Assembly: GCF_010998615.1 (NCBI RefSeq)
Contig: NZ_JAAEAH010000050.1
Location: 1-64,000 of the forward strand
From: Myxococcus sp. CA023
GTDB taxonomy: Bacteria > Myxococcota > Myxococcia > Myxococcales > Myxococcaceae
Direction: 5' to 3'
DNA: 64,000 nucleotides
Both the position numbers and the translations under genes were made by a program. The first letter of the stretch is position 1. Each line of letters starts with the position of its first letter. The notes under the pieces are model-generated. The model searched no databases, was not told the DNA's origin, and worked only from the letters and a program-made list of their open reading frames with translations. This document shows positions 39,866 to 48,565 of the stretch, piece after piece.

Positions 39866-39938
39866 TCTCGCCCACGCCGCTCATCCATGAAAAGCAGGCA
39901 GGCCACCTCCGGGTGTTCTAGAAGTCCGCCACCTTCCC

Positions 39939-41084
39939 ATGCGCATCCTGCTTGGCATCCACCATCCCCTGAACCCGGACATGGGGGCGCCGGGGGTGAC
40001 ACTCGCGCTGGGCCATGCCCTGGCAGCGCGGGGCTGCCAGGTGGACTACTTCAGCTACGACGACGCCTATCCCGGTCTGCGGCACCATACGACGGTGCAC
40101 GAGCTGCGGTTCCCCTGGAAGCTGACCGCGCACCTGCTGCGGGCCGCGAGCCGGTACGACGTGCTGGACATCACCACCGGGGATGCGTGGCCCTGGATGC
40201 GCTTGGGCCGTCCGGGGGCGCGGGCCCGCCATGCCCTGGTGACGCGCAGCCACGGCCTGGAGCACACCTTCTCCGAACAGCTGCGCGCCGACGCACGTGC
40301 GGGGCACCTGGCACTGAGCTGGAAGTACCCGCTGTACCATGGCGGCTATCGCCTCTGGGAGGTGCGCCAGACCCTGCTGCGCGCGGACCATGCGGTGCTG
40401 CTCAACACGCAGGATGCCGCCTACGCGACGGAGCGGTTGGGCGTGCCCGCGCGTCAGGTGAGCGTCATTCCCCATGGGTTGGATGTGGCCTTCCAGGGGC
40501 TGCCTCCGCCCACGCCTTCCGCGCCCGGTGCGCCGCTGCGGGTGGCGTGTGTTGGGAGCTGGCTGGCGCTCAAGGGGCGCGCGGAGATGGTGGCCGCCGC
40601 CACCCACCTGCATGCCGAAGGCGTGTCCTTCACGCTGACGTTGTATGGCACGGGCAACCCGGAGGCGGAGGTGCTGGCGGCGTTTCCCGCTGGGGCGCGC
40701 GAGCACGTGCGCGTGGTGCCTCGTTATCCACGCGCCGAGCTGCCGCGCCTGCTGCGGGACGAAGAGGTGCTGTTCTTCCCCAGCCATTCGGAGGGCTTTG
40801 GGATGGCGCTGGTGGAGTCGATGGCCAGCGGGCTCACGCCGGTGTCGACGCCGGTGGGCGTGGCGCCCCAGGTCGTGCGTGACGGCGAGACGGGGTGGTT
40901 GGTACCTATGGGAGACGTCGCTGCGCAGGTGGCGGCGCTGCGCTCGCTGGCGGAGGATCGCGCTCGCCTGCTCCGGTTGCGTGAGGCCGCGCAGGTCGCG
41001 GTGCGGGACATGGCGTGGCGGGACATCGCCGCGCGCACGTCAATCCTTTACGAGTCGCTTCTCCGCTCGCCGCGGACCGTCTAG
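39939..41084 (+). CDS. Family 4 glycosyltransferase
   Basis: This 381-residue GT-B protein begins MRILLGIHHPLNPDMGAPGV. The donor half shows RVACVGSWLALKGRAEMVAA (close to the GRL-KG motif) and the acidic motif PSHSEGFGMALVESMASGLT. It is divergent from the acyltransferase with 73 bases between starts and precedes the WecA-type transferase by 128 bases. The sugar specificity is unknown. Confidence 0.87.
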   Translation: MRILLGIHHPLNPDMGAPGVTLALGHALAARGCQVDYFSYDDAYPGLRHHTTVHELRFPWKLTAHLLRAASRYDVLDITTGDAWPWMRLGRPGARARHALVTRSHGLEHTFSEQLRADARAGHLALSWKYPLYHGGYRLWEVRQTLLRADHAVLLNTQDAAYATERLGVPARQVSVIPHGLDVAFQGLPPPTPSAPGAPLRVACVGSWLALKGRAEMVAAATHLHAEGVSFTLTLYGTGNPEAEVLAAFPAGAREHVRVVPRYPRAELPRLLRDEEVLFFPSHSEGFGMALVESMASGLTPVSTPVGVAPQVVRDGETGWLVPMGDVAAQVAALRSLAEDRARLLRLREAAQVAVRDMAWRDIAARTSILYESLLRSPRTV

Positions 41085-41212
41085 AAAGGACGCTTGCCTG
41101 GTCGGACGGCAGGCGGACGCAAGGGCCCAGTGCTTCACAAACCCATCGTACTCCCGCGTGCATTGACGCGTGGAGCCACCGGCCGCCACGATGCGCGGAC
41201 GGTGCACGCCCC

Positions 41213-42700
41213 ATGATTACGCTTTTGGTCGCCTTCTTCGTCTCGCTGCTGGTGGCACTGGCGCTGACGCGGCTGGTGCGTGATAGGGCCCTGGCGTGGG
41301 GATGGCTGGACCAGGCGAATTCCAGCCGGAAGGTCCATGTCCGGCCGATTCCCCGGCTGGGCGGGGTGGGCATCGTCGGTGGGTTCTTCGCGCCGCTGTG
41401 CGCGTTGTTCCTGGTGGACTCTGGCGTGGGGTACCACTTCCGCTCCCACACGGAGCTGGTGGCGGGCCTGTTCCTGGGCGGCGCGGCGATTGTGGCGCTG
41501 GGCCTCTACGATGACCTGCGGGGCGCGGGCGCCCGTCTGAAGTTCGCTGTCCAGTTCGCGGTGGCGTTCGGCTTGTATGCCATGGGGTTCCGCATCGACG
41601 TCATCGCCAACCCGTTCGGCCCGGAGTTGGTGTTGGGCGCGTTGAGTCTGCCTTTCACCGTGTTGTGGGTGGTGGGCGTGGTCAACGCGCTCAACCTCAT
41701 CGACGGCCTGGATGGGCTCGCGGGCGGCGTGGCCTTCTTCGGCGTCGGCACCAACTTCATCCTCGCGCTGTCGCGAGGCGACGTGCTGCTGTCATTGCTG
41801 ATGGCGGCACTGGCGGGCGCCATCCTTGGGTTCCTGGTGTTCAACTTCAACCCGGCCTCCATCTTCATGGGGGACACCGGGAGCATGTTCCTGGGCTTCG
41901 TGCTGGCCGCGGTGTCCATCAAGACGAGCACCAAGAGTGGCACGGCAGTGGCCATGCTGGTGCCGGTGATGGCGCTGGGGCTGCCCATCATTGACACACT
42001 GCTGGCCATGGTGCGGCGCTCGCTGCTGGGGCGGCCGATGTTCAGCGCTGACCGGGAGCACATCCATCACCGGCTGATGAGCCACCTGGTGCTCAGCCAC
42101 CGCGCCACCGTGCTGGTGCTGTATGGCTTGTGTGGCCTCTTCATGCTGGTGGCGCTGGCGCTGAGCTTCGCCAGCAGCGCGCAGAGCGCCGTGCTGCTGT
42201 GTGGCATGGGCGTGCTCATCGTGTTGCTGATGCGGCGGCTGGGCTACCTGGACCTGGGCCGCGCCAGGGACATGCACCAGGTACGTCAGCGCAACCTCTG
42301 GTTGCGGACCATGGTGAAGGACGTCACCCGCGCGGTGCGAGCGTCGCCTTCGCTGGAGGCGGTGTGGGACGCGGTGCGCCCGCTGGCGGATGCCCTGGGC
42401 CTGTCGCGCCAGGAGCTGCACTTCCAGCGCGTCCGTCCCACGGGGCTCGCGGACAACGTCGTCTTCGAAGCCCAGCGGCCCGCGGGATCGGGGATGCCAT
42501 TCGAGGTCCGCATCACCCTTGAGGTCGACGGCGAGGTGCTGGGCGCGATGCTGCTGGTGTGGCGGGATGGCCGTGCCGCCATCAACCGCGATGAGGAGCT
42601 GGCGCTGGAGCAGGTGGCGGACGCGGTGGCGGAGAGCGCCGGGCGGCTCCGGCCCCGGGCCGACGCCGAGCCTGGACGCCTGGTCGCGATGAGGAAGTGA
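41213..42700 (+). CDS. WecA/MraY-type polyprenyl-phosphate HexNAc-1-phosphate transferase with C-terminal extension
   Basis: This 495-residue protein has about 11 membrane spans with all family motifs: RKVHVRPIPRLGGVGIVGGF, LGLYDDLRG, VNALNLIDGLDGLAGG, FNFNPASIFMGDTGSMFLGF and EHIHHRLM. It would start the repeat unit by moving GlcNAc-1-P, or another HexNAc-1-P, to undecaprenyl phosphate. Normal WecA-type enzymes have about 360 residues. Here some 150 extra soluble residues follow, ending in ITLEVDGEVLGAMLLVWRDG and an alpha-helical tail, which suggests a GAF-like regulatory domain. ATG at 41213 directly precedes the first span. It overlaps the next gene by one to four bases. Confidence 0.9.
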   Translation: MITLLVAFFVSLLVALALTRLVRDRALAWGWLDQANSSRKVHVRPIPRLGGVGIVGGFFAPLCALFLVDSGVGYHFRSHTELVAGLFLGGAAIVALGLYDDLRGAGARLKFAVQFAVAFGLYAMGFRIDVIANPFGPELVLGALSLPFTVLWVVGVVNALNLIDGLDGLAGGVAFFGVGTNFILALSRGDVLLSLLMAALAGAILGFLVFNFNPASIFMGDTGSMFLGFVLAAVSIKTSTKSGTAVAMLVPVMALGLPIIDTLLAMVRRSLLGRPMFSADREHIHHRLMSHLVLSHRATVLVLYGLCGLFMLVALALSFASSAQSAVLLCGMGVLIVLLMRRLGYLDLGRARDMHQVRQRNLWLRTMVKDVTRAVRASPSLEAVWDAVRPLADALGLSRQELHFQRVRPTGLADNVVFEAQRPAGSGMPFEVRITLEVDGEVLGAMLLVWRDGRAAINRDEELALEQVADAVAESAGRLRPRADAEPGRLVAMRK

Positions 42701-43788
42701 TGCCAGACGGGCACGCCGTGCCGCGCACCCGTGAGCAGACTTTGACGCCCGGGGGCGCGAGCGCGCTCCTGGCCTTGCTGCGTGCATGGCCAGACGCCCC
42801 CTTGGGCGCGCCGCCGGATGGCGTGGACGCGGAGGCGCTGGTGCGCGCGGCGGTGCGCCACGGGCTGGTGGGCTTCGTGGCGCACGCGGTGGGACGGGCG
42901 GGCTGGGTGCTGCCCGAGTCCACGAGCGCGTCCCTGCGCCGGGAGGCCCTGGGGAACGCGGCGCGGGCGCTGCGCGTGAAGGCACTGCTGCTGCGAAGCC
43001 TGGACGCACTTGCGACGGTGGGGCAGGTGCCGGTGCTACTCAAGGGGTACGGGCTGGCGCTGCGGCTGTATCAGGACCCGTTGCAGCGAGCCACCACGGA
43101 CGTGGACCTGCTGGTGGCGCGCGACGCCGTGGAGGCCTCGGTTCAGGCCCTGGGCGCAGTGGGGCTGAAGCCCAGACATGCGGACGCGGCCCGGCATGAA
43201 GAGGAGGACTCGCACCACCTGGAGTTGGCGGGGCCCATGGGGTTGGTGGAGCTGCATTTCCGCGCGCTCGCGGGGTGGGGCGAGGCGTTGGAGGGAGACG
43301 CGCTGCTGGCGCGAGCGGAGGCGGGGACGGTAGAGGGGCGGGCCGTGCGCTGGCTGCGGCCCGAGGACGAGGCCGTGTACCTGGCGCTGCATGCGAGCAA
43401 CCACGCGTTGCAGCGGCTGGCGTGGCTGTTCGACTTGAAGCTGCTGGCGCTGTCTGGCGGGGGGCTGGACTGGCGAACCGTGGCAGAGCGCGCGCGGGAT
43501 ACGGCCTTTCCACATGCGGTCTGGTACGCGTGGGACGCGGCGCGGCGGCTCCTAGCCGCGCCGGTGCCGGACAGCCTGTTGAAGGCCCTGGCGCCTCCCC
43601 GTTGGCAACGGCTCCTGGCGCGGCGCTTCTTCTCCGCCGAGCGGCTCCTGGCCGCGACGCTGCTGGACAGCCGGGCCGTATGGATGGCTGCGAAGGTGCT
43701 GCTGGCGCCACGGGCCAGCTCCGTGGCGCGGTATGGCGTGCGCCGCGTGCGCAATGCAGTGCGTGCCAGGCTTCGCGGCCCGGGCTGA
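42700..43788 (+). CDS. Nucleotidyltransferase-fold protein (PF14907-like)
   Basis: The protein has about 362 residues. The segment VPVLLKGYGLALRLYQDP followed by RATTDVDLLVARDAVEA is the nucleotide-binding glycine-rich loop and the D-x-D metal motif of the uncharacterised nucleotidyltransferase family often found in polysaccharide and lasso-peptide loci. The rest is mostly helical. The start may be ATG 42700 or the GTG at 42697; both overlap the stop of the initiating transferase, showing coupling. The substrate is unknown. A diverged relative with a damaged motif lies at 48566. Confidence 0.75.
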   Translation: MPDGHAVPRTREQTLTPGGASALLALLRAWPDAPLGAPPDGVDAEALVRAAVRHGLVGFVAHAVGRAGWVLPESTSASLRREALGNAARALRVKALLLRSLDALATVGQVPVLLKGYGLALRLYQDPLQRATTDVDLLVARDAVEASVQALGAVGLKPRHADAARHEEEDSHHLELAGPMGLVELHFRALAGWGEALEGDALLARAEAGTVEGRAVRWLRPEDEAVYLALHASNHALQRLAWLFDLKLLALSGGGLDWRTVAERARDTAFPHAVWYAWDAARRLLAAPVPDSLLKALAPPRWQRLLARRFFSAERLLAATLLDSRAVWMAAKVLLAPRASSVARYGVRRVRNAVRARLRGPG

Positions 43789-44111
43789 GCAGCGTCTCGG
43801 AGCCGCGCGAGTGCGAATCATCCGGGGTTGGGATTTGGCGATGTACCGCCGGACCCGGTTGCCGCACGGACACAGGAACTGCACGCGCTTCGAGCGCAGG
43901 GGGAGGCCAGCGGCCCGGTCGGGCTCATGATGGCGGGGCTGGCCATTGAGAGCGGCATGGTGTTTCAGGCCACCTCCTGGTCCGTGGCCATGCTGAGCGT
44001 GCGGAGTGGCGGCCCCAAGCCCTGGACGGCAACCACTGCGAGGCCGCAACGCGCGCCATGCTTTCAGGTGAGGGAGGACTGATACCGGCACCTGCGCGCT
44101 GGTCGCCTTCG
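43789..44111. other. Gene-poor gap of 323 bases
   Basis: Between the nucleotidyltransferase stop and the Imm11-like gene end no confident gene is seen. On the plus strand, 43828-44082 is an open frame from a TTG (84 codons) whose later part has strong G/C third-position bias (residues EASGPVGLMMAGLAIESGMVF onward in two pieces), so it may be a remnant or small gene. It has no recognised domain and a weak start. No tRNA, insertion sequence end or repeat was recognised. Confidence 0.4.
43828..44082 (+). pseudogene. Possible small gene or gene remnant, unknown
   Basis: This is an 84-codon frame starting with TTG. The first 25 codons have mixed third bases, whereas codons after about 26 are nearly all G or C at the third position. 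That pattern is expected if only the later part derives from a real gene. It includes GLMMAGLAIESGMVFQATSW, which I cannot assign. No ribosome site is obvious. It sits just downstream of the toxin/immunity pair, where displaced fragments are common. Confidence 0.25.
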
Positions 44112-44690
44112 TCAGTGGAACGCCGCCGAGTCGCCCCACTCCGTCACGGGGATGAACCGCAGTCCTTCGGGCGGAGGCGTCAGGGAGAGCACCCGCTCCA
44201 CCACCGTGCGGTGAAAGAGATGAACCACGGACTCGGCGAGCCGAAAGGCCAGCCGCTCTTCGAGCGGGACCTCCCCAAGGACCTCTTCATCGAGCACCAA
44301 ACGCTGGATATCCAGCACGTCGCCGTCATCCGGGTCCACCGTCAGCTCCGAGCGCTCACGGTCAACACACGCGATGCGGCGCCACATGTGGACGAGCCAG
44401 TAGGTCAAGGTTGCGTCGCCCACCTGAACTCCAGCCGCGACGAGCTGCACACCATGGAGCCGCGCCTCGTCGAGCACCACCTTGACCCTGGGGGACACGA
44501 CGGGGTCGGGCAGACTGTGGTGGTCCACCATGACGGGCCTGGGGGGAACCGGCTCACCCAACATCAACTGCACGGGCTCCGTCACCTCCACGGGGCGGCC
44601 CTTGAGGAACGGGCGGTAGCTCTGCGCCCACGCCAAGAGAGGGTGCTGCTGGGAACGCGCCCGCATCAATACGAAGTAATCGTCCTGCAT
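44112..44690 (-). CDS. Imm11-like (DUF1629) immunity protein
   Basis: This 192-residue soluble protein has no signal peptide. Its central and C-terminal parts (VLDEARLHGVQLVAAGV, LVLDEEVLGEVPLEERLAFR, LHPV-like ending GLRFIPVTEW) match the Imm11/DUF1629 family that is very common in Myxococcus next to toxin genes. It starts three bases after the stop of the AHH nuclease gene, as expected for an immunity gene made together with its toxin. It probably binds and blocks that nuclease in the cytoplasm. The family call is by eye. Confidence 0.7.
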   Translation of the reverse strand: MQDDYFVLMRARSQQHPLLAWAQSYRPFLKGRPVEVTEPVQLMLGEPVPPRPVMVDHHSLPDPVVSPRVKVVLDEARLHGVQLVAAGVQVGDATLTYWLVHMWRRIACVDRERSELTVDPDDGDVLDIQRLVLDEEVLGEVPLEERLAFRLAESVVHLFHRTVVERVLSLTPPPEGLRFIPVTEWGDSAAFH

Positions 44691-44693
44691 GGC

Positions 44694-45434
44694 CTACGCT
44701 CCGACTTGAAGTTCCCGTCGCTGGAGAGGCTTCCCCGTCTCCGCGTGCCTATGCCCATGTTGGCGCTTGCGCGGGCATGCCCTTCTCGGCTTGTCCTGAA
44801 TGCTTGCGACTCCTGCGCAGCCCCTCCCCTCCGGAAGGTAGTCCAGCCCGTCAGTGGTGAGCGTCCACTGGCCGCTCATCAGCTTCCCCAGAATCTGCTG
44901 GCTGATTCTGTCCAGCTTGCGAGTGAGCGCCTCCTGCTGGGCACAGCACGAGCCACTCTCCACCGCCTCCGCGACTCGTCTCAGTTGGCGTTTCACGGCC
45001 TCGGGGTACGCCAGGTCCATGTCAAAGGCCCATCCCCCAGAGTGAGGGCCTTTGTGGACTGGCACGTAGAGCTCGCACGCCACCGCCATCACCATGGGAA
45101 GCATGACGCCATTCTCACGCCTGTTGATGTCGTAGCCGAAGTCCCGGCAGATACGCGCCCAGGCCTCGTCATCGGCCATGGCTTCCGAGCAGATGAGGTG
45201 ATGGGCGGCAATGGACCAGCCACCGGTGTACCAGGGGTGCTCGCTGGCCTCTCTCCCCGCCAGGATGTTCTCACGCAATTCGAGGGAGTTGCCCAGGTGC
45301 GAGCCCCACTGGGCGGCGAATTCGTGCCACGCCTTTCCGCAGTACTCGCAGGGCGGCCGCGGTGGCGGCTTCGGGCCGTCCCCGGGCTTCGATTTTAGGA
45401 ATCGGACACGGGCTCCGCGGATGATGACGGGCAT
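44694..45434 (-). CDS. AHH-domain nuclease toxin (HNH/endonuclease VII fold)
   Basis: This 246-residue protein contains the AHH signature (A77-H78-H79 in WSIAAHHLICSEAM), then INRRENGVMLPM and VPVHKGPHSGGWA. These form the HNH-like active site of AHH polymorphic-toxin nucleases. An N-terminal CEYCGK could bind zinc. It has no signal peptide or lipobox, so secretion by type VI or another route, or action inside the cell, cannot be told apart. ATG at 45434 is chosen because upstream codons do not resemble protein. The adjacent Imm11-like gene is the likely immunity partner. Confidence 0.72.
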   Translation of the reverse strand: MPVIIRGARVRFLKSKPGDGPKPPPRPPCEYCGKAWHEFAAQWGSHLGNSLELRENILAGREASEHPWYTGGWSIAAHHLICSEAMADDEAWARICRDFGYDINRRENGVMLPMVMAVACELYVPVHKGPHSGGWAFDMDLAYPEAVKRQLRRVAEAVESGSCCAQQEALTRKLDRISQQILGKLMSGQWTLTTDGLDYLPEGRGCAGVASIQDKPRRACPRKRQHGHRHAETGKPLQRRELQVGA

Positions 45435-45531
45435 GCCTGGGAGCAGACACCCGCTCCGCCGTCTAATGAATGGCACGCGAGCGCAAGCGAACGCGCATTT
45501 TTCTACAGGACGCCCTGCGCCCACGTAGCCG

Positions 45532-45548
45532 CGTGAGGCTTCCTCACG
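45532..45548. repeat. Short perfect inverted repeat
   Basis: CGTGAGG (45532-45538) and CCTCACG (45542-45548) form a seven-base-pair hairpin with a three-base loop. It lies between the stop of the large FG-GAP protein gene and the start of the AHH nuclease gene, both on the minus strand. It may end transcription of the first or act as an operator for the second. There is no T-run on the minus strand after it. Confidence 0.4.
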
Positions 45549-45627
45549 AAATTGAAAACTCCACGGGCGGCGATAGCGACAGCGGGTGACCGAACCTGCC
45601 GGTTCAGCCCGCCGTCGCCCCTTCACC

Positions 45628-48387
45628 TCACGGGCACAGCGGGCTGCCGCCCAGTCCCGGTCCGCAGCCCTGGCCCACGCAGTACTTCGGCCCGCTGTCG
45701 TGCACCTGCTGGCCGGCCGAATCGCGCGGTACCTCCATGGTGCAGCGTCCGTCGGCCCGGTTCCCGGACGGGTCCTCCACCACGTAGTGCACCGTGTAGA
45801 CGCGGCCATCCCCGGTGTCGTCGCGCTCTGCGCGCAACTGGATGGAGGTGGCATTCACCCGCACGTCGATGTCGTCGCAAGTGGCGCCGTCGCAGATGCC
45901 CGCGACGTCCTCGGACTCATCCGACGTCACCCGGACGATGCGGCCGTACCGCTCCAGCGACAGGTCTCCCATGCACGCGTCCTTCGCGGGCGCCGCGCAC
46001 TCGGCGAGCGTCACCGTGCGGTACTGGTGGTCCGCCGGCCACAGCCGCTTGCCCAGGGACGCGCCGGGCACGGGCGCCCGCGTGTCCCGCACCGTCACGG
46101 AGAAGGCGCAGCCGCACGCGTTGCCGGAGCCATCCACCGCGTTGCAGTCCACCACCGAGCGCCCCAGCGGGAACCGGGAGCCATCCGGCGGCGTGCACGT
46201 CACCGACACCGGCCCGCAGTTGTCCTCCGCCCGAGCGGTGTAGGTAGCCCGCGCGCCGCCCGCCACGCACTCCAGCACCTGCGGCGCCGGGCAGAGGATG
46301 GACGGCAGCGTCGTGTCCACCACCTTCACCGTCGCCTGGCACACCGCGCTGTCCTCGCCGTCGTGGGCCGTCAGCGTCACGGCATGCCGCCCCAGGCCGA
46401 AGGGCCCGGGCGCCGTCTGCGTCAGTGTGAAGGGGCCCGGCTGTCCGTCCGGGTCATGGCTGCCGTGGTCCACGTTGGCCGACGCGCGGCACTGCGCGTC
46501 CGCCTCCACGACGACGTCCCGGCACAGCGCCACCGGAGGCTCGTTGGGCGCGCACGCCAGCTTCAGCTGCGCCGACGCGACGTTGTTGTCCTCGCGGCAC
46601 TCCTGCTCACGTCCCGTGCCGGTGCCGTCGTCATCCACCACCGCGTAGACCAGCACCCAGCCACTCTCCGGGGTGTTGAGCGCCAGCTCCACGGTCGCCT
46701 GCGCGCCCGCCTCCAGCGTGTGCGCCACGGTGGCCACGCCCAGGAGCGTGCCGCTTTCGCCCACCGCGTCCTGGTAGAAGGCCACCTGGACCCCCGCCGA
46801 GGCCGCCGAGTCCCCCTGGTTGCGCACCCGCGCGCCGAGCGTCACCGCGCCCTCGCCCGTGCAGGTGGCCGTCACCTGACCGATGGCGAGGTCCGGCGCC
46901 GCGAAGGGCCGCACGGTGCCCGTGCCCTGGCTGTTGGTGCGGAAGGTGTTGAGCCCCGGCGCCAGCCAGTTGCTCACCGGACGCGCGGGCAGGGTGCCGT
47001 CGTCATTCACATTGGTGACGGAGTAGGCGTGCTGGTTCCAGATGCGCCGCGTGTTCACCCAGCCGTCCTTGCGGTCCCGGTACACGCGGATGCCCTGGAA
47101 GTCGCCGTAGCCGCAGGCCGTGTTCTGCGCGACGATGATTTCGGCGTTGCCATCACCGTCCACGTCCGCGACCACCGGATTCTCATACGCGGTGCACGAG
47201 CTGTGCGGCGCCTCGAAGCGGACCTGACCCGTCACGCCGTCGTAGATGCGCAGCGCCGTCTCGTCCGCGTAGACGACCTCGGCGCGGCCATCGCCCTCGA
47301 AGTCGAAGGTGGAGGAACCCGTGCGGTTGGAGCTGTGGTCCTGCGTGGGGCTCAGCCACTTCACCGTGCCGTTCGACTCGAACACGGCGTAGTGGGACGC
47401 GCCTGCCACGCCAATCTCCGGCTGCCCGTCCCCGTCGAAGTCCGCGATGTTCGGCGGTCCGCCCACGCCGCCGCCCAGGTGCTGCACGGTCCACTTCACC
47501 TTGCAATTCGCGTCCATCAAGGACACGTGGCCGTCCCACACCACGACGATTTCGCCCTCGGGGCCCGCGTCGAAGTTGCCCACGCCCGCGAGCCCGTGGC
47601 CCAGCTCCGCCGCCTTGCACTTGAGCGTGCCGTCATGCCGGTAGATGGCGCGGCCATTCACCACCTCCTGGAGCCCGTCCCCGTCCAGGTCCACCGCGAA
47701 CGCCAGCGGTCCGGTGTCGTTGGCCGGGCTGCCCGCGCCATCGCTCCCCACCCACCGGAGCGTCCCGCTGCTGTCGTAGACGTGGTTGCCGGCGATGATT
47801 TCCACCGAGCCATCCCCGTCCAGGTCGGCCAGGGACACGCCGCCCCAGTCGAGCGGGGGCCCGTCCGCGCGGAACTTGAAGGCGCCGGTGTGCTCGAAAC
47901 AGATGATGCCCTGGGCGCTCTCCGGCACGGTGCACAGCTCCACCTTCCCGTCGCCGTCGATGTCGCCCGCGGCGACGCTGGCCGAGCCCCGGGTGCGGTA
48001 CGCCGGGGCCGTCACCGCCCACAGGTCCGTGCCGTCCGCGCCGCTGATGGCGCGCAGCACGCCGTTCGTCTTGAAGTTCCAGCCCTCGAAGCTGTTGAAC
48101 ACCACGTCGGGGACGCCATCCGCGTTGACGTCCACCACCACGGGCGTGGCCTGCGCGTTGGTATGCGTGGGCATGAGGGGGCTGGCCGTCCACGCCCACT
48201 CCACCTCGGGCTCGAAGTGGGGCTCGAAGGGTGGCCGCACCTCGCACCGGGCCTCCGACTCTACCGCCGTGGTGTTGTCGAATGCCGGAGGTTCCTCGGG
48301 TGTCGTGCCTGTGCACGCCACCCATCCGAGCGCTCCGAGCGTGAGCCAACGGCCCGGACGCCCGTCCGACCATCCCTGCTGCGACAT
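45628..48387 (-). CDS. Large secreted FG-GAP/CARDB/HYR-repeat protein
   Basis: The 919-residue protein starts at ATG 48387, which has GGAGG before it, and carries a signal with a possible lipobox (LGALGWVACTG). The N-terminal half holds many FG-GAP/VCBS-type repeats with calcium-loop-like motifs (VDVNADGVPDVVF, GDIDGDGKVELC, ADLDGDGSVEII, DFDGDGQPEIGV) that should form a beta-propeller. A CARDB-like domain (VRNQGDSAASAGVQVAF) and two HYR-like immunoglobulin-fold domains follow. Such proteins are usually cell-surface adhesins or matrix proteins in myxobacteria. It lies opposite to the nucleotidyltransferase-like gene at 48566. Confidence 0.82.
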   Translation of the reverse strand: MSQQGWSDGRPGRWLTLGALGWVACTGTTPEEPPAFDNTTAVESEARCEVRPPFEPHFEPEVEWAWTASPLMPTHTNAQATPVVVDVNADGVPDVVFNSFEGWNFKTNGVLRAISGADGTDLWAVTAPAYRTRGSASVAAGDIDGDGKVELCTVPESAQGIICFEHTGAFKFRADGPPLDWGGVSLADLDGDGSVEIIAGNHVYDSSGTLRWVGSDGAGSPANDTGPLAFAVDLDGDGLQEVVNGRAIYRHDGTLKCKAAELGHGLAGVGNFDAGPEGEIVVVWDGHVSLMDANCKVKWTVQHLGGGVGGPPNIADFDGDGQPEIGVAGASHYAVFESNGTVKWLSPTQDHSSNRTGSSTFDFEGDGRAEVVYADETALRIYDGVTGQVRFEAPHSSCTAYENPVVADVDGDGNAEIIVAQNTACGYGDFQGIRVYRDRKDGWVNTRRIWNQHAYSVTNVNDDGTLPARPVSNWLAPGLNTFRTNSQGTGTVRPFAAPDLAIGQVTATCTGEGAVTLGARVRNQGDSAASAGVQVAFYQDAVGESGTLLGVATVAHTLEAGAQATVELALNTPESGWVLVYAVVDDDGTGTGREQECREDNNVASAQLKLACAPNEPPVALCRDVVVEADAQCRASANVDHGSHDPDGQPGPFTLTQTAPGPFGLGRHAVTLTAHDGEDSAVCQATVKVVDTTLPSILCPAPQVLECVAGGARATYTARAEDNCGPVSVTCTPPDGSRFPLGRSVVDCNAVDGSGNACGCAFSVTVRDTRAPVPGASLGKRLWPADHQYRTVTLAECAAPAKDACMGDLSLERYGRIVRVTSDESEDVAGICDGATCDDIDVRVNATSIQLRAERDDTGDGRVYTVHYVVEDPSGNRADGRCTMEVPRDSAGQQVHDSGPKYCVGQGCGPGLGGSPLCP

Positions 48388-48565
48388 GCCGCCTCCAAGA
48401 AAGCCTGCCCGGCCCGCGACGTACCGGGCGGCCCAGGTATTCACTCGGACCGGTTTGGGGACCCACCCTGGAAGGCCGCCCAGTGCCGGCTGTTCACCCC
48501 TGCCGCCCGGGCGTGACGTCATCCGGACGTTGCAGGCCATGCGTCCGGACCGTTAAAGGGGGCCC

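Noticed and set aside
43552-44139. Minus-strand frame containing a CPCGNRVRRY peptide in the gap near 43850
   Set aside because: The peptide looked at first like a zinc-ribbon or transposase fragment, but it continues into the antisense of the nucleotidyltransferase and has no supporting motif or start.
45586-48516. 976-codon plus-strand frame opposite the FG-GAP protein
   Set aside because: It is a shadow of a repeat-rich gene; the minus strand has a ribosome site, a signal sequence and regular calcium-loop motifs.
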